The position numbers and the translations under genes are program-made. Positions 59,601 through 64,000 of a stretch of 64,000 nucleotides of DNA are shown here, piece by piece. Each line of letters begins with the position of its first letter. Position 1 is the stretch's first letter. The stretch comes from JAZKFT01 sp040386335 (lineage in GTDB: Bacteria; Bacteroidota; Bacteroidia; Chitinophagales; Chitinophagaceae): the NCBI GenBank assembly GCA_040386335.1, contig JAZKFT010000012.1:62001-126000 (forward strand), written 5' to 3'. Below the pieces are notes generated by a model, which saw nothing but the letters and a program-made list of their open reading frames with translations, did no database searches and had not been told where the DNA came from.

Positions 59601-60077
59601 TTATGCTGACATCGAAAGCACTTTTAAAGCCAGCAACCAACCAATTAATGTAAGCAGGTTGCGTACATAGTTCATTCGCACCCATAATGCGATCTGGCCG
59701 GATGTTTTGGACGACGCCGGTGCTTCAGCCCGCATCAGCTTAATAGCGGTAGGGATGAAAAATACAAAGGTTCCCAATCTTTCCACCAGCACAATCAGCG
59801 CCGAGGCAAGCCACCAGTCATGTCGCAATCCAACCGATTGTATGGCGGTTACCAGGTTTGCAATCGTGAGCAGGGTAAGCGGCATGGTGGTGACCATTCC
59901 CCAGAATTTACGACCTGTATCGGTTTCGTTCATGGCTTTAGCATTCAATTGAAATCCCGTTCCCGGTGATTTGGTAAACCATTGGGGAAGGATAATCCTT
60001 GTTTCATAAAGCCCGGCACCGAATGCGATACCGAGATTGATGATAAATAGCCACAATAGAATTTCAGGGAGCTGCAT
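59601..60077 (-). CDS. Four-helix membrane protein (DUF1772-like)
   Basis: 158 residues with four hydrophobic segments (LLWLFIINLGIAFGAGLY, MVTTMPLTLLTIANLVTAI, WWLASALIVLVERLGTFVFFIP, RNLLTLIGWLLALKVL). The GAGLYE start and the ERLGTFVFFIP helix resemble DUF1772/anthrone oxygenase-like proteins. Function unknown. It lies 128 bp upstream of the Tat oxidoreductase on the same strand. Confidence 0.6.
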   Translation of the reverse strand: MQLPEILLWLFIINLGIAFGAGLYETRIILPQWFTKSPGTGFQLNAKAMNETDTGRKFWGMVTTMPLTLLTIANLVTAIQSVGLRHDWWLASALIVLVERLGTFVFFIPTAIKLMRAEAPASSKTSGQIALWVRMNYVRNLLTLIGWLLALKVLSMSA

Positions 60078-60205
60078 GCATGAAGTTTTAATTGGGTGTA
60101 AACCTGGTGAAAATTTGATTTACGCCGCTGGCGTTGAAAACCAACGAATTTTTTCAATGCAGAAGGCTACAAAATTATTACCATTTATGAACGATACCTT
60201 CCTCA

Positions 60206-60772
60206 TCAACCTTGCTGATCCATCTTTCCCTTCGCCTCCATGCACCACAACAATTCATTGATAAAAACCGTGGCTCTTTTGTCTGTGGCCTCCTTATCTG
60301 CGGGGGTTCCCAGTTCGTCAAATGCTGTTTCTGCCTTTGGTACAGGGAACATGGCAGGCACCGTCCAGGCGCCAATTTTCCAGAGGCTGAACTGCAGTGA
60401 AGTGATCACCTGGGTGCCGCCAAATATGCCGTCCGATACGGTGGAAATAGCGATGGGCTTCCGCTTCCATTCGGCGTATAATACATCGGTTACATTTTTC
60501 AGTGCGGCAGGGTAGCCACCATTGTATTCCGGCGTTACGATGATGATCCCATCGGCTGCCTTGATCTTATCAGCAAAGGCCAGCAACTGCGGTGAAGGCG
60601 CTGGTTGCAGCCGGAGCCTTTCTTCAAAAACGGGAAACTGGTAGGCATGCAGGTCCAGTATTTCGGTGGTGGCCAACTGGTGTTCCTGTAAAAATTTTTC
60701 AAAATATAAAGCGACCCGATGGCTTTTGCGGCCAATGCGTACGCTGGAGGAGATGATGGCGATATGTTTCAT
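60206..60772 (-). CDS. NADPH-dependent FMN reductase
   Basis: 188 residues of the flavodoxin-like FMN reductase family. IISSSVRIGRKSHRVALYF binds the FMN phosphate, and TPEYNGGYPAALKNVTDVL is the family signature. It reduces FMN, quinones or azo compounds in the cytoplasm; the physiological acceptor is unknown. Single gene. Confidence 0.88.
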   Translation of the reverse strand: MKHIAIISSSVRIGRKSHRVALYFEKFLQEHQLATTEILDLHAYQFPVFEERLRLQPAPSPQLLAFADKIKAADGIIIVTPEYNGGYPAALKNVTDVLYAEWKRKPIAISTVSDGIFGGTQVITSLQFSLWKIGAWTVPAMFPVPKAETAFDELGTPADKEATDKRATVFINELLWCMEAKGKMDQQG

Positions 60773-60834
60773 AAAATGTGTTTATTGGTTCAAACAAATA
60801 CCCATGCGGAAAGTTAATTGCATACACGAAAGGA

Positions 60835-62322
60835 TCACTTCATTTCCTGCAATTTCTTTATTTCTTCCTCCACCCGCTTATTGGCTGGTTCCAATGACAG
60901 GACTTTTTTATAATAGTCAATCGACAGTGCAAATTGCCTGTCTGTTTTCAATGCCTCTGCATAGCTGTCCAGCGTATTGGCATTTTTTGGATCATCTTCC
61001 GTTGCAAGTTTTAGCACCACCAGGCTCTCTTTCACTTTGCCGGAACTGAGAAGCGAGTAACCAAAATCATTTAAAAAATTGTTTGATTTTGCGAGACTGT
61101 AGCTGCTGTCATTTTTTATTTCCAGGTATTGCTTCAGCATTTGCTGTAGTCCTTTATCCAGATAGGTTTCCGTAAGTACAACGGTGATGGGCATTTTGGG
61201 CATTTCAAATGGCTGGTCCGTCAATATGGAATAGATGGCGGAACCAGTATTATCCAGGCTTCCCCTTTTATGTGTGGTGCTGTTGTCAAGCAAGACCACA
61301 TTAATATCGTCTTCCTTAAATCGTATCAGGAAGGAAGAAAATCCATTGATACCCCCGGGATGACCAATAGCTGTTTTCCCATTTTTCATTTTGTTGATAT
61401 AAAGCCCGAATGCATGATTACCAATTACGGGTGTAAAAAATATCTGCCTGCTCTCTGCCGACAATAGCCCATCGCCTTCCAGTGCCGTTTGCCAATTCAG
61501 CAGATCATCCACAGTCGAGTACATGGCACCTGCAGCATACGTACTGGTAGCCATATTGATCGGGTCTGCATTTACATAACCTTCGGAAGTGTAGTTGTAT
61601 CCTTTGGCCCTGTTGGCAAGCAGTGAAGCAATCGAATCAATTCCGGTGTTGGGCATGTTGGCATTCTTCAGGATATTTTCTCTCAACGCATTAGCATATG
61701 ATTTCCCGGTTACAGCTTCAATTATGAGCCCAAGTAGGTAATAGTCGGTATTGCAATAAAAGAATTTAGTGCCCGGTTCAAATGACAGATCCTTGTACTG
61801 GCAATAGTTTGCGGCAAATTCCCGAGGCGGAATGTTCAGCAACGCAAGTGTTGCAAAGAAATCCGGCCTCGCCGTATAATTGGCCAGACCTGAAGTATGC
61901 GAAAGCAGGTTCCTGACAGTTATTCTTGAAGCCGTTTCCTTTGCGTACCAGGGCAGGTAAGTGGAAATGGTGCTGTCTAAATGCACCAGCCCTTTCTCCC
62001 TTAGTTGCATGATCAGTACCGCAGTGAATTGTTTGGTGATGGAACCTATCCGGAACCTGGTTTGCCGGTTGTTGGCAACACCCAGTTCAAAATCTGCATC
62101 ACCATAGCTTTTAATAAAAACGATTTTGCCTTTTTGAGTCACAAGCACATTACCATTAAATTGTTTGATAGCGGCATAGGATTTTAACAGCGCATATATT
62201 TGCTGTGCTTTAGATTTTGGGGGCTGGGCGGTTAGCTGAAAGGGTGAAATTGAAAATAAGAGTAGCGGAAAGATTATGGCGGAGATATAACTATAGTGTT
62301 TGCTCTTGGTTGTTGTGTTCAT
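60835..62322 (-). CDS. Exported class C-type serine hydrolase with TPR tail
   Basis: 495 residues. A signal peptide (to about 32) is followed by a beta-lactamase/PBP fold with Ser94-x-x-Lys97 (SITK), Tyr189-x-Asn191 (YCN) and His321-Pro-Gly (HPG), the full active-site set of class C-like serine hydrolases. The last 100 residues hold TPR-like helices (LDSYAEALKTDRQFALSIDYY). Periplasmic. It may be a peptidase or esterase rather than a drug-hydrolysing lactamase. Confidence 0.87.
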   Translation of the reverse strand: MNTTTKSKHYSYISAIIFPLLLFSISPFQLTAQPPKSKAQQIYALLKSYAAIKQFNGNVLVTQKGKIVFIKSYGDADFELGVANNRQTRFRIGSITKQFTAVLIMQLREKGLVHLDSTISTYLPWYAKETASRITVRNLLSHTSGLANYTARPDFFATLALLNIPPREFAANYCQYKDLSFEPGTKFFYCNTDYYLLGLIIEAVTGKSYANALRENILKNANMPNTGIDSIASLLANRAKGYNYTSEGYVNADPINMATSTYAAGAMYSTVDDLLNWQTALEGDGLLSAESRQIFFTPVIGNHAFGLYINKMKNGKTAIGHPGGINGFSSFLIRFKEDDINVVLLDNSTTHKRGSLDNTGSAIYSILTDQPFEMPKMPITVVLTETYLDKGLQQMLKQYLEIKNDSSYSLAKSNNFLNDFGYSLLSSGKVKESLVVLKLATEDDPKNANTLDSYAEALKTDRQFALSIDYYKKVLSLEPANKRVEEEIKKLQEMK

Positions 62323-62361
62323 TCGATTTTTTTTGAAATATCAATTGCCGGACAATTTTGG

Positions 62362-63285
62362 TTAGTCGAAGTTTTCGTAAATACTATAATCACCTAAGAG
62401 CGACATAAATTTTTTGTCTTCATTCTTCCAATGCTTGTCCTTCTTCAGCTTTTGAATGATCAAGTCTTCAATTTCACTATCTCTAAATTTAAGTAGCTCA
62501 TCTACAGTTCTATAGTAATCAGTTGTACCAGTCTTTCTAAAGTCAGTTTTTTTCAAGTACTTTATTAATGATTTTTTTATATTATCAAAATTGTCAGCTC
62601 TGTACCAGGTGCATAAATAAAATAAGGCCTCGCGATTACCACTATTAAATGCCAGATCCTCAATTCGATTTTTGTAAGGAGCAGGATATATTCTATTTTC
62701 TAAAGCCCTTGTCATTAACAACCAGTAGGAATTTTCGCGAAATAATATGATACTGTCAAGTTGCAAAAGCATCTTGTCGGAAGACCTTGCTTTGTCATCA
62801 ACATTATTCCAATATTGGTGATATAATTCACTTGAAATGTTGTCGCTTGATTTAAAGCATCCTGAAAAAGTAGGAACTTGTTTATCATGAGAAAGAAATT
62901 TTAAAAAAATTGTTTTTAAATCAGGATAGGATTTGTCAGCTAGTGCCAGACTTGCATAGCAGGCAACAACGGCGTTTTTGTTGTCGGTTAGTTTTAATAA
63001 ATCTTCAACTCCTGCAATTTTCTTTAATTCTAAAAAGTTTTTATAATTGTCGCCTTCAACTCCCGCAGCGCCGATGTGTGCCGATTGTACTTCGTTTATT
63101 ACGGCCATCTTGCTCACAATATCTACAAGATTTTGGGGTGTTTCTTGAAAAAAAATTGAATCAGTTTGATGCCGCTTGTTTATTGAATCAGTTATATTTT
63201 TTCCCTTGAAATTATTTTTCTGACCACAAGAGTTGTTGCCGAATGATAAAAAAGCGAAGACTAAAAGGATTGTTAACTGGTTCAT
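62362..63285 (-). CDS. Lipoprotein of unknown function, A+T rich
   Basis: 307 residues from the ATG at 63285. The signal ends near SFGNNSCGQ, a plausible lipoprotein site. The mature part is helical with HEAT-like text (NAVVACYASLALADKSYPDLK, GNREALFYLC). It is clearly richer in A and T than its neighbours, which suggests later arrival. No named family. Confidence 0.6.
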   Translation of the reverse strand: MNQLTILLVFAFLSFGNNSCGQKNNFKGKNITDSINKRHQTDSIFFQETPQNLVDIVSKMAVINEVQSAHIGAAGVEGDNYKNFLELKKIAGVEDLLKLTDNKNAVVACYASLALADKSYPDLKTIFLKFLSHDKQVPTFSGCFKSSDNISSELYHQYWNNVDDKARSSDKMLLQLDSIILFRENSYWLLMTRALENRIYPAPYKNRIEDLAFNSGNREALFYLCTWYRADNFDNIKKSLIKYLKKTDFRKTGTTDYYRTVDELLKFRDSEIEDLIIQKLKKDKHWKNEDKKFMSLLGDYSIYENFD

Positions 63286-63316
63286 ATTTTTGTTCTCAAA
63301 CGGATGCAAAACCGAT

Positions 63317-64000
63317 TTATTTTTTCGTCTCTATAAAACCCCTTGCCACCTCTAACTCAGCCCTCTTCGAATTTGTCGGCTGGCTTATACTTAACAATTG
63401 TTCATACCGGGCCCTGGCCATGTCTGGCTTGTTACATTTTTGGGCTGCCACCGCCGCGCCGTAAAGCCCATTAAACCGGTTGGGATGTTTTTTCAAATTA
63501 GCCTCATAGGCATCGAGGGCTTTATCAGGTTGGTTTATTTGCAGCAGCATGTCGCCCAATAACTCCCTCGCGGGTAAAACTTCACCGGGGCTAACCGGGT
63601 GTTTTTCTGTTTTGTCTTCCATGTCTGCAGCTTCTGTCATCAGCCTTATTGCATCACTGTTTTTTACTTCTTTCAATAATATCCAGGCTTCAGCGGTTTT
63701 GGCCTGCACCAGCACGTGGTCAGCTTTGTAGGCATCTTTTTGCCGGGTAAGCTCATCGTGAATGATGGATAAGCTTTTTAATTCAGCCCTCGCAGAATCG
63801 ATATTGCCCAAATGCGCAGCACCCATGGCACGGGCAAAATGCACAATGGCTCTTTGCCAGTGATGTTGTTCCCAATCAAATTTTTTGTTGTGTACTTCCA
63901 GGCTGGCGGCTTCTTTCCATAATTTATTTTCCAATACATACCGCGCCGGCATGGCTGCAAAGGCATAGGCCACTTTAAAGTTAAAGGGAGCTACATCGTT
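63317..64000 (-). CDS. TPR-repeat protein, 5' end beyond the window
   Basis: At least 227 residues. The frame is open to the window edge (reading NDVAPFNFKVAYAFAAMPARY), so the start is missing. Helical TPR pairs are visible: RAIVHFARAMGAAHLGNIDSA, LLQINQPDKALDAYEANLKKHPNR and GLYGAAVAAQKCNKPDMARARYE. Such proteins bind partners. The role is unknown. It is 31 bp upstream of the A+T-rich lipoprotein gene. Confidence 0.7.
   Translation of the reverse strand, partial: NDVAPFNFKVAYAFAAMPARYVLENKLWKEAASLEVHNKKFDWEQHHWQRAIVHFARAMGAAHLGNIDSARAELKSLSIIHDELTRQKDAYKADHVLVQAKTAEAWILLKEVKNSDAIRLMTEAADMEDKTEKHPVSPGEVLPARELLGDMLLQINQPDKALDAYEANLKKHPNRFNGLYGAAVAAQKCNKPDMARARYEQLLSISQPTNSKRAELEVARGFIETKK

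Noticed and set aside
59473..59685. N-terminal extension of the Tat oxidoreductase
   Set aside because: It would place 71 residues ahead of a twin-arginine signal and overlap the neighbouring membrane protein gene.

Overview
The window reads as chromosomal DNA of a Bacteroidota bacterium, most likely of the Chitinophagaceae. The reasons are a SusC/SusD pair with surface glycoside hydrolases, two-component proteins of the Bacteroidota HTCS type, a type IX secretion component (PorQ), DUF6624 and EcsC proteins, promoter -7 elements of the TAnnTTTG type, and intergenic spacers full of short palindromic and low-complexity repeats. There are no tRNA or rRNA genes, no transposase, no phage genes and no CRISPR array.

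Layout. 0-3.4 kb: a tightly packed four-gene operon of two photolyase/cryptochrome-like flavoproteins, a flavin reductase-like protein and a TIGR03643-type small protein. 3.5-10.4 kb: dipeptide epimerase, aspartic protease, acyl-CoA thioesterase, a radical SAM protein, and a HigBA toxin-antitoxin module that sits between two copies of the 3' end of the radical SAM gene, followed by HNH and transglutaminase-like genes. 10.5-31.9 kb: mixed housekeeping and secreted proteins, including an M16 protease, AraC regulator, cupin, glycine-rich domain protein, a K+ channel with an extra Rossmann domain, a large SBBP/PKD protein, a Tat-type oxidoreductase, an esterase-SMP30 fusion, a lysine/saccharopine dehydrogenase-like enzyme, TrmN6, a beta-helix protein, SucC, an esterase and Aat. 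31.9-46.4 kb: an arabinan utilisation locus. On the minus strand, SusC, SusD, two GH43 enzymes and a GH51 arabinofuranosidase bind, import and cut arabinan. A divergent sensor kinase plus response regulator would control them. 46.5-64 kb: M42 peptidase, membrane proteins, PorQ, SmpB, AccD, class II FBP aldolase, EcsC, small envelope proteins, a second Tat-type oxidoreductase, FMN reductase, a serine hydrolase and a TPR protein cut by the window edge.

Points that stand out. (1) The first photolyase homologue lacks all four cysteines that normally hold the [4Fe-4S] cluster of its family, and it is co-transcribed with a photolyase homologue lacking the antenna domain. (2) The HigBA module is bracketed by 35-bp direct repeats taken from the upstream gene's end, and its promoter carries a 17-bp perfect palindrome. 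(3) The regulator of the arabinan locus looks like a hybrid two-component protein that has been split, and its kinase half has no ATG in front of its signal peptide. (4) Several families of REP-like palindromes fill spacers; one shows compensatory stem changes, and repeat DNA appears to reach into coding sequence (trmN6, porQ, the GH51 stop codon). (5) Two unrelated secreted proteins share a C-terminal module. Functions are assigned by motif and family recognition only, without database searches.
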